A program made the translations under genes and the position numbers. From Planctomycetota bacterium (lineage in GTDB: Bacteria > Planctomycetota > Phycisphaerae > WQYP01), in contig JAJZDN010000001.1 in NCBI GenBank assembly GCA_021805985.1, positions 1 through 64,000 on the forward strand: 64,000 nt of DNA, read 5' to 3'. Below, piece after piece: positions 9,870-17,559 of this stretch; position 1 is the first letter of the stretch; each line of letters starts with the position of its first letter. A model generated the notes under the pieces. It searched no databases. It was not told where the DNA came from and saw nothing but the letters and a program-made list of their open reading frames with translations.

Positions 9870-10247
9870 ATGCCATCGCCCGCGGACTATCTCTATACGC
9901 AAACCCATGAATGGATGAAAAAAGAGGGTGATATTCTCACCATAGGCATCACCCGATTTGCCGTGGATGAACTTTCCGATGTCACCTTTGTTGACCTGCC
10001 GGAAGTGGGTAAAAAAGTAGCGGCCGGCGGGACCTTTGGCGAAATTGAATCCGTCAAAGCCATCAGTGAATTGTACGCTCCTGTGGCAGGGGAAATTGCC
10101 GCCGTCAACGACGCGCTGAAAAAAGACCCATCTTTAGTGAATCAGGACCCTTTCAGCAAGGGGTGGCTGGTGAAACTGAAAACAACAGTTGAGCCGCATG
10201 GTTTTATGACCGCCGAGCAGTATGACAAAGTTCATAACATTGCGTGA
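9870..10247 (+). CDS. gcvH: Glycine cleavage system H protein
   Basis: Lipoyl-carrier protein that shuttles the methylamine group between P, T and L proteins. The 125-residue product has the signature HEWM...ITRFAVDELSDVTFVDLPEVGKKV and the lipoylation motif ESVKA with Lys63. ATG 9870 is backed by AGGAG 5-6 bp upstream; the frame can be read back to 9840 but without such a site. It converges on lptG with only 4 bp between the stop codons. The gap to gcvT is AT-rich with repeated TGTTTG-like runs and no strong promoter. Confidence 0.96.
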   Translation: MPSPADYLYTQTHEWMKKEGDILTIGITRFAVDELSDVTFVDLPEVGKKVAAGGTFGEIESVKAISELYAPVAGEIAAVNDALKKDPSLVNQDPFSKGWLVKLKTTVEPHGFMTAEQYDKVHNIA

Positions 10248-10251
10248 GCCG

Positions 10252-11382
10252 TCAGGTCTTGACCATATCCAGCATGACAATCGCCAGCGGGCCAAACAGG
10301 ACTACCGGCAGCCATGCGCCGGCAAACGGAGATAAACCCGCTCCGGCAAGCTGGAAGAATACAAAGGTAGTAACAAAACAACCCCCACTGATGCCACTGC
10401 ACCAGAGCATGTTGGTTACCAGTTTATTAGGCTCTCTGGCCAGCAGGAACGGAATGCCGATCAGCAGCATAATCATGTTCATAATAAGCTGTGTGATGCG
10501 GGTGTACATGATTTTTTCCAGGGCCACGCGCGTCGCCGGGGTGCTGTAGAGAATAAGTTTGTCTATTTGAGCAGTGGACAGATATTCCACTGCTTTTTTC
10601 TGGAAAATCAGATTCAACTGCCCAGGTGTAACGGGCGTTTGATAGGTCATTTCCTTAACCGGCTCCGGGCGATCATTGGGGTTTGCCGCCCTGGCGGCGT
10701 TGACCTGTTCCACCTCATACATACGCCAGCCGCCGGAAACGGGGCCTTCGCCAATGTCTTTTTTCCACACGGCTTTTTTGGCCAGAATCATGGCTTTGGC
10801 TTCGCCGAGCTTATTACGCTGAATAATGCGTACATTCCGCATGGTTTTGGTTTTTGCGTTATAGCTGGACGCCAGCACCAGGGAGTTGTCACTTTCCGGA
10901 ACAAAATAAATAGGCTCATCAGGCCCGAATGATGCGGAAACCTGTCCGTGCTTCCGCAGTAATTTGCTGATATTGGCGGGCATGAGCACTTCCTGATCCA
11001 CCACCACGAGAATATTAAATCCCACCGCGCACAAAATAATGGGTGCCGCCACGCGATACAGTGATACGCCACTGGCCAGCAGCGCAATAAGCTCCCGGTT
11101 ACGGGTCATACGCACCATGGTGAACCCCGCAGCCAGCAGCGGAATAATTCCGGAGATCATGGAGAAAATGACCAGGGTTCGATACAGGTAAAAGGTTGTA
11201 ATTTCTCTAAGTAACCCCCAGAAAGCCTGGAATGCTGTGGCGTGTTGATACGCGTGGTTTCTGGTAAACATATTAAAATTGACAATCACATCCAGCAGAA
11301 TATACATGCCAATCATCACGGCCAGTGCCAGCAGGCAGTTGATCAGGTAATTGCGGACAATGTATCGGTCAAGAATCTTCAT
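10252..11382 (-). CDS. lptG: LptF/LptG family permease (probable LptG)
   Basis: Inner-membrane permease of the lipopolysaccharide export ABC transporter. 376 residues: N-terminal DRYIVRNYLINCLLALAVM, three N-terminal helices, the coupling segment MTRNRELIALLASGVSLYRV, a periplasmic beta-jellyroll region (about 130-270) and three C-terminal helices. Normal family length. It starts 12 bp after the stop of the upstream paralogue, so both permease subunits are co-transcribed. No LptB ATPase is nearby. Assignment as LptG rather than LptF follows from gene order and length only. Confidence 0.88.
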   Translation of the reverse strand: MKILDRYIVRNYLINCLLALAVMIGMYILLDVIVNFNMFTRNHAYQHATAFQAFWGLLREITTFYLYRTLVIFSMISGIIPLLAAGFTMVRMTRNRELIALLASGVSLYRVAAPIILCAVGFNILVVVDQEVLMPANISKLLRKHGQVSASFGPDEPIYFVPESDNSLVLASSYNAKTKTMRNVRIIQRNKLGEAKAMILAKKAVWKKDIGEGPVSGGWRMYEVEQVNAARAANPNDRPEPVKEMTYQTPVTPGQLNLIFQKKAVEYLSTAQIDKLILYSTPATRVALEKIMYTRITQLIMNMIMLLIGIPFLLAREPNKLVTNMLWCSGISGGCFVTTFVFFQLAGAGLSPFAGAWLPVVLFGPLAIVMLDMVKT

Positions 11383-11394
11383 GTCGGTTCCAGT

Positions 11395-13068
11395 TTATCG
11401 CTTAAGCAGTCGGGAATAAATAACGACGTTCAGGACAAGAATGACGGCGTTGCCCGCCCAGATGACCACCGTTCCCGGCATGTCCGAATGAGGCGTCCGC
11501 GCGATCATTTCACGCCCCGTATTAATCAGTAATACCAGGACCATCGCCGGAACAACTCCCACGACAAACACGGCCAACGGATTGCGGCCCTGCAGAATAA
11601 TTCCCAGGGCAGTACCCAGAATTACCAGGACAATACAGGAAAATGCGAACGATACGCGACTCTGAAATTCGGAAAGGATCCGTCGGCGCAAACGATCTTC
11701 CTGATGATGAATCTTTTGTATGAGCTGCGAAACAATGGGTGACGCTTTGCGTGTTGATGGAATGGCGGGTATGCCGGTATCGGGGACCACAGGATGGATC
11801 GAGGAAATAATGATTAAAGGTGGGCCGGCATGAAATCGGCTGTCCAAACCCATGTTTTTTTCGCGGACATCGCCTGTGAGTTTTAGCGCTGCCACATACC
11901 TTTCCGGGCCTACTGGTGCTCCGGTCGATGGTTGATCTGATTCGTGCCGTGATATCAACAATTCTCCGCGGTTAGCAAGGTATATTTGCGTAATGTGTCC
12001 ATGGCGGACTACCTGCACGTGCACCGGCACGCCCCCAGCGCCGGTCAATAGTAGATTTCCGTGCATGCCCGTTAGCGTTGCTGCCGGGCTGTGCACAATG
12101 GCCGCTCCCTGACTGCGATTAAGCTGTACTGGTTTGCCGCCCTGGAATTGATGCAGATACCACTTGGAAATGCTTTGCACCCGTAATTCATTCATCAAGG
12201 TCTTGAAGTTTTTAGCAATGCGGGGCAAAAGCAACGGGTTGCGATCAAGTGCGGCCAAGCGGAACAAATCGAGAAATTTGGGCTTGCTATCCAGCAGTGA
12301 GCCGAAGGGTTCGGGTTTGCCATTTGGCGGTAAATAGCGCACGGTGCCCCGAATCTGTTGCAGGCTGTTGGAATTAAAGGCGGTCCCATGATCCAGTTGT
12401 ACGCCGACACTAACCTGATTTTTGGCGCGATTGGTATCGATGATAACATTGGCCGCTCGGGCGATAATGATGGATGACGGCTGTCCATTGTGCAGCGGCA
12501 TGGCCGCGAGGCCGCGCAACTGAATGATATTGCGGGTAATGCCGGGAGGCGGCTGGTTATCGCTGGGAGTGGGCACGCGATAGGCGCTGTTGGCATAAAT
12601 GACGAATTTGTTTTGCAGATTGAACGGTTGCCGCTGATCCACGTTATGCAGCAGCATCGAAGCGACATCCGTCTGGATAACCTGGGAGGTTTTTTGCAGG
12701 AATCGCGGTACCACATATCCCACAAATGCCATATCCACCATGCCCACGGCCAAGCCCAGCACCACCGCGGGCATCACCAGCGCAACATAACTTACTCCGC
12801 TGGCCCGGGCACCGGTTAATTCATTGTCGGTGGCCAACCGCCAATACACGATCACCGCCGCAAATAGCGCCGCCAGTGGAATGGAATAAGCCAGCATGGC
12901 CGGCATCAGGTCCGTAAGTACCCGCAGAAGTTGCACGAGCGTCAGGCCTTCCTTGGTCAGCGGGCGAAATGTTCCACCAAATGCCAGAATCGTCGTCAGG
13001 ACAGAACTTGTGAGAACAAAAATACGCAATAGTTCGCGCAGAATATACCAGTGCAGCGTTTTACTCAT
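11395..13068 (-). CDS. lptF: LptF/LptG family permease (probable LptF) with enlarged periplasmic region
   Basis: First gene of the two-permease operon. Family features: LHWYILRELLRIFVLTS at the N-terminus, helices near 10-115, and NELTGARASGVSYVALVMP, the coupling helix that contacts the ATPase. The C-terminus has SRVSFAFSCIVLVILGTALGI and three helices. At 557 residues it is about 190 longer than typical LptF/LptG; the extra length lies in the periplasmic part between helices 3 and 4 (roughly 120-455). That enlargement may reflect a lineage-specific interaction with other Lpt parts (inference). Confidence 0.85.
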   Translation of the reverse strand: MSKTLHWYILRELLRIFVLTSSVLTTILAFGGTFRPLTKEGLTLVQLLRVLTDLMPAMLAYSIPLAALFAAVIVYWRLATDNELTGARASGVSYVALVMPAVVLGLAVGMVDMAFVGYVVPRFLQKTSQVIQTDVASMLLHNVDQRQPFNLQNKFVIYANSAYRVPTPSDNQPPPGITRNIIQLRGLAAMPLHNGQPSSIIIARAANVIIDTNRAKNQVSVGVQLDHGTAFNSNSLQQIRGTVRYLPPNGKPEPFGSLLDSKPKFLDLFRLAALDRNPLLLPRIAKNFKTLMNELRVQSISKWYLHQFQGGKPVQLNRSQGAAIVHSPAATLTGMHGNLLLTGAGGVPVHVQVVRHGHITQIYLANRGELLISRHESDQPSTGAPVGPERYVAALKLTGDVREKNMGLDSRFHAGPPLIIISSIHPVVPDTGIPAIPSTRKASPIVSQLIQKIHHQEDRLRRRILSEFQSRVSFAFSCIVLVILGTALGIILQGRNPLAVFVVGVVPAMVLVLLINTGREMIARTPHSDMPGTVVIWAGNAVILVLNVVIYSRLLKR

Positions 13069-13074
13069 GGGGTT

Positions 13075-13662
13075 TCACGCCTCCCCGCAAACAGATTCGC
13101 CCTTGCCGCTTTGGGCGGCTTTATCTATGGCATGCAGCACGTGAACGACGGCCCCGGCCTTTTCGGCTGTAATTTCCAAAGGATCATCCAGTCCTGGATG
13201 ATCGGCGATATTTTCATAATATCGGTAGCCTTGGCGGGTGCGATATTTAACACGCTGGGGCGCACTGGTAATTCCGCTCTGATGCACCGCCAATTGAAAA
13301 GACGTGTCATCCCAGTAATCAAGAATTCCGCCACGGGTACCCAAAATTCGCCAGAGCGGTCGCGGTACAGACGCAACGGTGGATATTTCAAAATCCAGCG
13401 TTGCGCCATTTTTGAAGCGGAAACAGGCCTCTATATGATCTTCATTCGCGACGCGGTGCCACAAACGCTTCTGCGCTGTGGCCGTGACCGATGCAATCGG
13501 TGCGGCCATCAGCAACAAAGCCAAGAATATAAGATGCGCGCCCCAGTCATACGGAAAATCGTGATACAGTCCGCCGGTAATAATCAAAATGCTCAATTGG
13601 GGCATTATTATTGGTACTCCGCTTTTGGCCACCGTGAATTCAGCACCACAGCGCGAAAGCAT
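13075..13662 (-). pseudogene. Gfo/Idh/MocA oxidoreductase remnant (C-terminal domain only)
   Basis: The readable 195 residues match the substrate-binding half of Gfo/Idh/MocA dehydrogenases: YDWGAHLI, then ATLDFEISTVASVPRPLWRILGTRGGILDYWDD. The N-terminal Rossmann NAD-binding domain is absent, and the first 35 residues before YDWGAHLI look unrelated. Immediately upstream a short frame (ATG near 13713) stops within 12 codons. I read it as a decayed gene. It lies 6 bp before lptF on the same strand and could be co-transcribed. A functional short protein is possible but unlikely. Confidence 0.6.
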
Positions 13663-13724
13663 TTTACTATGTTACCTCTCACCACGCACTATCAGGTTTT
13701 TCAGCCGCATCTTATCAATCCTCT

Positions 13725-14429
13725 CTACCAGTCAAAGGGCGACTCCGACTGCCGCACAGCTTCGCGCAGCAGTTCAATGAACTTATCGGTGCGAGAATCC
13801 CCGTGGTCAAAATCACGAAATCGGCAGCCGGGGTACCGTCGCGCGATTGCTTGGGCATTCGCGCTAAGGCCCAGCACAAATTCAGCGTCACGTGCAATGG
13901 CCGTAAGCCTCGCGTCGCAGGCAGAACTTCGCGGTTTAGGAGTTAATTCTGCGGAATCACTTTGGACAACCACATACGGCACGCCGGTAATCTCACGCAG
14001 GCGATATGCGACATATCCCGTAAATTGCATGTCAACTGCGATCATAATATCGCAAATCTGTGCGTGTAAAATGTTCACCAGCCGATCGGCGGCAAACGGA
14101 AATGCAAATCCCGCAGACGGCCAGATCTTATGCTTATCCGGCGAACCGCGCTGCACCCATACGGGCCACCGTATTATATGTGTCGCCATGGCAACGTGGC
14201 CGCCATGGGTCAAGTGCGCTTCCGTGGTAGGGGCGACGGCGTAAGCGTTGCCCGGCCACGGCAGCATCGGCCTCAACGCCACCACGCTGACCGCAACGTC
14301 TGGCATTGCAGCCAACCCGGGGGGCAGGCCCGCGATTTCGGCGGGTGCAACGGCATCCGATTTCGGCTGTGCCGGCCAGAGAGTAATAAAGAGCACCCGC
14401 AAATTGTATCCTTTTTTCTTATTGTCCAT
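13725..14429 (-). CDS. Glycosyltransferase-like protein, short (probably internally deleted)
   Basis: 234 residues beginning LRVLFITLWPAQPKSDAVAP, which resembles the first Rossmann half of GT4-type glycosyltransferases. It continues through a region with FVLGLSANAQAIARRYPGC, then jumps to FIELLREAV, which resembles the last helix of such enzymes. A whole GT4 enzyme is about 370-400 residues, so the sugar-nucleotide-binding half seems lost. The TTG at the LRVLF position has AAGGA about 6 bp upstream and may be the true start. It neighbours another decayed gene, suggesting a degenerating block. Function is not assignable with confidence. Confidence 0.45.
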   Translation of the reverse strand: MDNKKKGYNLRVLFITLWPAQPKSDAVAPAEIAGLPPGLAAMPDVAVSVVALRPMLPWPGNAYAVAPTTEAHLTHGGHVAMATHIIRWPVWVQRGSPDKHKIWPSAGFAFPFAADRLVNILHAQICDIMIAVDMQFTGYVAYRLREITGVPYVVVQSDSAELTPKPRSSACDARLTAIARDAEFVLGLSANAQAIARRYPGCRFRDFDHGDSRTDKFIELLREAVRQSESPFDW

Positions 14430-14449
14430 CGAGAAAGTAGTGCTATTAT
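14422..14449 (+). promoter_or_regulatory. Candidate sigma-70-type promoter for the alpha/beta hydrolase gene
   Basis: TTGTCC (14422-14427), 16-bp spacer, TATTAT (14444-14449), 65 bp before the proposed ATG 14515. Found by eye only. Confidence 0.4.
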
Positions 14450-14514
14450 TGATACAGGCTTGGATTTGTAAACCTTCAAGCGATTTAATGCACCGGATGT
14501 TCGGAATCCTGATT

Positions 14515-15507
14515 ATGACCTACCATTGGACGCAACGGCTTGGAAAAGTAAACTTCCCTTTGTCCTCAAGCACGCTTTCGCTCGTTGGCATCCTGTTATG
14601 CCTTCTGGGAGGGCTAGCCCCCGTGGCGTTGGCCACGGATGTAAGTGCGTCAAGAGTTCAATATAAACTGCTCCATCATGTTTCTTATGTTCATCCCTCG
14701 GACCATATTCGCAATGGGCAACTTTATTTGCCTGACTCCTCCGGGCCGCACCCGGCCATTCTTTTAATGCATGGCGGCGGCTGGGCCCACGGAAGTGACC
14801 ATAACGCAGGGGTGAGTTTTCTGGCACCCCGTCTGGCGGCACGCGGATGGGTTGTTTTTAATATCAATTATCGTCTGGTTCGGCAAGGCGGGGAATTTCC
14901 CAAGGATGTTGAGGATGCAAAAAACGCCTTAGCCTGGATGATACTTCATGCAAAACAGTATCAAATTAATACCCAAGCCATCATTCCTGTAGGCCTTTCC
15001 GCCGGGGCACATCTGGCCCTGATGGCCGCGTATACAATTAAAGCCCACCAGTTTCCCGCCACGCAGTATCCTCATGTGCCATTACACGTGAAAGCGGCGG
15101 TAGGCTTTTACACTCCCACGGACTCCTCATTTGTTAAATTGCTGCCACACAATTCCTGGGCTTATAAAATCTTAACCAGATATGCAGGGGCTTGGGTAAA
15201 ATTGCACCCCCGGCACGGCCTAATGAGGGCGTCGCCGGTATTTTATGCGCGTGACGGTGTGCCGACCCTGCTGATACAAGGTTTGGCGGACCGGCTGGTT
15301 CCGGCATTTCAGGCCACAGAGATGGCGGCAGCCTTGAAGAAAAACGCTGTGCCCGCGCAGGTGGTCATGATTCCCAATATTGGCCATGCCTTTATGAGTT
15401 TTCCGGACAAATCCAGAGCTGTTGGTTTTTCGGCTTTGTTAAAATTTCTCCATCAGCAATTCCCTTCCGGTCGCAAGCCGGTAGCCGCTGCGGCGGCAGT
15501 TCAATAA
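14515..15507 (+). CDS. Exported alpha/beta-hydrolase (BD-FAE/carboxylesterase-like)
   Basis: Serine hydrolase, probably an esterase acting outside the cytoplasm. Lys/Arg then a hydrophobic stretch ending LGGLAPVALA predicts a signal peptide cut near residue 42. Motifs: oxyanion HGGGWAHGSD, nucleophile GLSAGAHLALM, acid segment LIQGLADRLVP and catalytic HAFMSF. This arrangement is common in bifunctional feruloyl/acetyl esterases and lipase-like proteins. The frame opens at 14248, but that overlaps the divergent glycosyltransferase and lacks a ribosome site; ATG 14488, 14497 and 14515 are better, with the last preferred. Substrate unknown; plant-polymer deacylation is a guess from genome context. 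Confidence 0.85.
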   Translation: MTYHWTQRLGKVNFPLSSSTLSLVGILLCLLGGLAPVALATDVSASRVQYKLLHHVSYVHPSDHIRNGQLYLPDSSGPHPAILLMHGGGWAHGSDHNAGVSFLAPRLAARGWVVFNINYRLVRQGGEFPKDVEDAKNALAWMILHAKQYQINTQAIIPVGLSAGAHLALMAAYTIKAHQFPATQYPHVPLHVKAAVGFYTPTDSSFVKLLPHNSWAYKILTRYAGAWVKLHPRHGLMRASPVFYARDGVPTLLIQGLADRLVPAFQATEMAAALKKNAVPAQVVMIPNIGHAFMSFPDKSRAVGFSALLKFLHQQFPSGRKPVAAAAAVQ

Positions 15508-15541
15508 TCGGGCAACATGAGCCTGATGTGGGCCGTATGTC

Positions 15542-15569
15542 TTGGCGTACAAATAATCGGCGTTACAAT
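15542..15569 (+). promoter_or_regulatory. Candidate sigma-70-type promoter for the PIN-TRAM gene
   Basis: TTGGCG (15542-15547), 16-bp spacer, TACAAT (15564-15569), about 110 bp before ATG 15679. A visual match only. Confidence 0.4.
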
Positions 15570-15678
15570 AGCGGATAATTCATTTGCCGCTGGGAGCCTG
15601 TCCGAATAATAGCCGTCGCAACCCGGCGATTACTTAGACAGGACCTTGGAGCAAGCCGTTATAATTCTTGGAGCCGTT

Positions 15679-16755
15679 ATGATTCTTGCGGTCATTCGTA
15701 TTTTGTTTATCTCGCTGGTCGCGGCGGTGGCGCTGGCGTTTTTGTCTTCCACGGTGGCGGCTGGTAATGCTGCGTATATCATGATGGTGGTGGCCGTGGT
15801 GGTCGCCATTGCCGTGATAATGTTGGATTTTCTGATCAAGCGTAAAAATCTTGCCGCGATGTCGGGCCTGTTTTTTGGCATATTGGTTGGAATTCTTGTG
15901 GCCCTTGCGCTGGATTATCTGATCAGTGAAGTCTTGCAGATTTTTTTTGGTCCGGCCCAATTGAGTAGTGCCCAACCACTGATTACCGGCATTAAACTAC
16001 TGTTGGGGCTTATCACGTGTTATCTGTCGGTATCATTGATTCTTCAGACACGTGATGATTTTCGTTTTGTCATTCCTTATGTGGAATTTACCCGGGGCAA
16101 GCGCGGTACTCGGCCATTTATTCTTGACACCAGCGTCATTATTGACGGGCGCATTGCTGATATCGCCGCCACAGGAATCTTTGAAAGCCGCATTGTCGTG
16201 CCGCGGTTCGTGGTTAATGAATTGCAAGCCGTCGCTGATTCGCAGGATAAATTAAAGCGCGGGCGGGGTCGCCGAGGTCTGGATGTGCTTCATCGGCTGC
16301 AAGCTCTGCAGAAACTTGAGGTGCACATCTGGGATGGCACGCTGCAGGATGCCACTCTCGTGGGGGTGGACCAGAAGCTTGTGTCATTGGCCAAGCAGGA
16401 AAACGGGCGCATTGTGACCAATGATTTTAATCTTAATAAAGTTGCGGCCGTGCATGGCGTGCAGGTGCTGAACCTGCATGAATTGGCCAACGCCATCAAG
16501 CCCACCGCCTTGCCCGGTGAAACCATGCGCCTGCGGATTATAAAACCCGGTGAGGCGGCGCAACAAGGTGTGGGATATCTCGATGACGGCACCATGGTAG
16601 TTGTGGAAGGGGCTAGAGATTTTCTGGGTCAGGAAATCCCCGTGCTGATCAACAACACCGTGCAAACCTCCGCCGGCCGCATGATCTTCGGCCGAGTCGA
16701 ACCCGCCGCCACGCCCGCAAACGCCCCGCCCCCAGCCGCCGCCGTAAAGGCCTGA
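15679..16755 (+). CDS. PIN-TRAM domain membrane protein (YacL-like)
   Basis: About 358 residues. Four hydrophobic helices occupy the first ~135 residues. Then comes a PIN nuclease-like domain beginning FILDTSVIIDGRIADI, with VVPRFVVNELQAVADS and IVTNDFNLNKVA providing the acidic residues. A C-terminal TRAM-like beta domain (PGEAAQQGVGYLDDGTMVVVEGA) follows. Proteins of this build (YacL of Bacillus) are membrane-anchored putative RNases. ATG 15679 has GGAG 5 bp upstream; a TTG at 15646 is also possible. The last 15 residues are Ala/Pro-rich and probably disordered. Confidence 0.9.
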   Translation: MILAVIRILFISLVAAVALAFLSSTVAAGNAAYIMMVVAVVVAIAVIMLDFLIKRKNLAAMSGLFFGILVGILVALALDYLISEVLQIFFGPAQLSSAQPLITGIKLLLGLITCYLSVSLILQTRDDFRFVIPYVEFTRGKRGTRPFILDTSVIIDGRIADIAATGIFESRIVVPRFVVNELQAVADSQDKLKRGRGRRGLDVLHRLQALQKLEVHIWDGTLQDATLVGVDQKLVSLAKQENGRIVTNDFNLNKVAAVHGVQVLNLHELANAIKPTALPGETMRLRIIKPGEAAQQGVGYLDDGTMVVVEGARDFLGQEIPVLINNTVQTSAGRMIFGRVEPAATPANAPPPAAAVKA

Positions 16756-17008
16756 GAAATTATCACGTGGATGTACCAAAGCGAATCCGTTTAGGGCCGA
16801 TCCGCCAATCGTATATTGGAGATATCGCGCGGAAACAAAACTTGGGAACGGATCCCAAATAACTTCTCAAACCCTGTTTCGCCGTCCATCACAAAGCCGC
16901 CGGCTTTGCCAGCGGTGGCGAATGAGAGTGCAGCGCAGTTCGGGAAATTGTTTCGGTTCCGCTCGTTAGCCAACCGTCATGCGGCACCAAGACGAAAAGG
17001 GCCGGTAC

Positions 17009-17380
17009 TCAGAATTCGTACCCTTGATTGACCCAGTAATGCCAATCCTCTATCGCGTCCCTGGTAGCCTCATCGGTGCTGGATGTCGGCGTCAGCTGCG
17101 CCAGCGGGACGGCCAAATAATCCTTGGTGTCCCAGCGTGTCATGACAAAAATCTCATGTTCGCAATCATCCATGTCCGCCAAAGCTGTAATCTCAACTTC
17201 GTCCCCTTTTTTAAGGGGCGATGTCGCACGATGGGCGCGGCAAGTTGTGGTGACAGGAAACGTTATCACCTGCTCAAGATAATAATACCAGCTCATTGCC
17301 ACTTCTTCCGAGCCGTGGGCATCAACCACTATTTCCGTGTGAATACGCTCTTCGCGCTCCGGGGATTTTGTTTTAGCCAT
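17009..17380 (-). CDS. CcbP-like calcium-binding protein
   Basis: About 123 residues that closely resemble the cyanobacterial calcium-binding protein CcbP: EIVVDAHGSEEVAMSWYYYLEQ, FPVTTTC near the middle, KKGDEVEITALADMDDCEHEIFVMTRW and the C-terminus AIEDWHYWVNQGYEF. Acidic residues are abundant, as expected for calcium binding. ATG 17380 is preferred, with GGAGG 8 bp upstream; an upstream start at 17404 lacks it. CcbP in Anabaena buffers calcium during heterocyst formation; a role here is unknown. No partner gene is close; 16756-17008 is non-coding and carries small inverted repeats only. Confidence 0.75.
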   Translation of the reverse strand: MAKTKSPEREERIHTEIVVDAHGSEEVAMSWYYYLEQVITFPVTTTCRAHRATSPLKKGDEVEITALADMDDCEHEIFVMTRWDTKDYLAVPLAQLTPTSSTDEATRDAIEDWHYWVNQGYEF

Positions 17381-17559
17381 AACGATTGCCTCCGCTGCTG
17401 CCAATCATTATATCGCTTAGTACCCTGACCGAGGATACTTAACGCCGTCTGTCGCCCTATGGCTTTGATCAGCAAGGGTTCAGGGCTATTTCTGCAATGC
17501 CATGCGTCCGCGGCTGGCCGTTGATGACGCATGCTTCGGCGGCTCGGTACGCGCGGTTC

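Noticed and set aside
14248-14514. Upstream extension of the alpha/beta hydrolase
   Set aside because: Overlaps the divergent gene and a candidate promoter; the signal peptide only makes sense from about 14515.
16840-16905. Inverted repeats TTGGGA/TCCCAA and AAAGCC/GGCTTT after the PIN-TRAM gene
   Set aside because: Neither has a T-run, so terminator calls were not supported.
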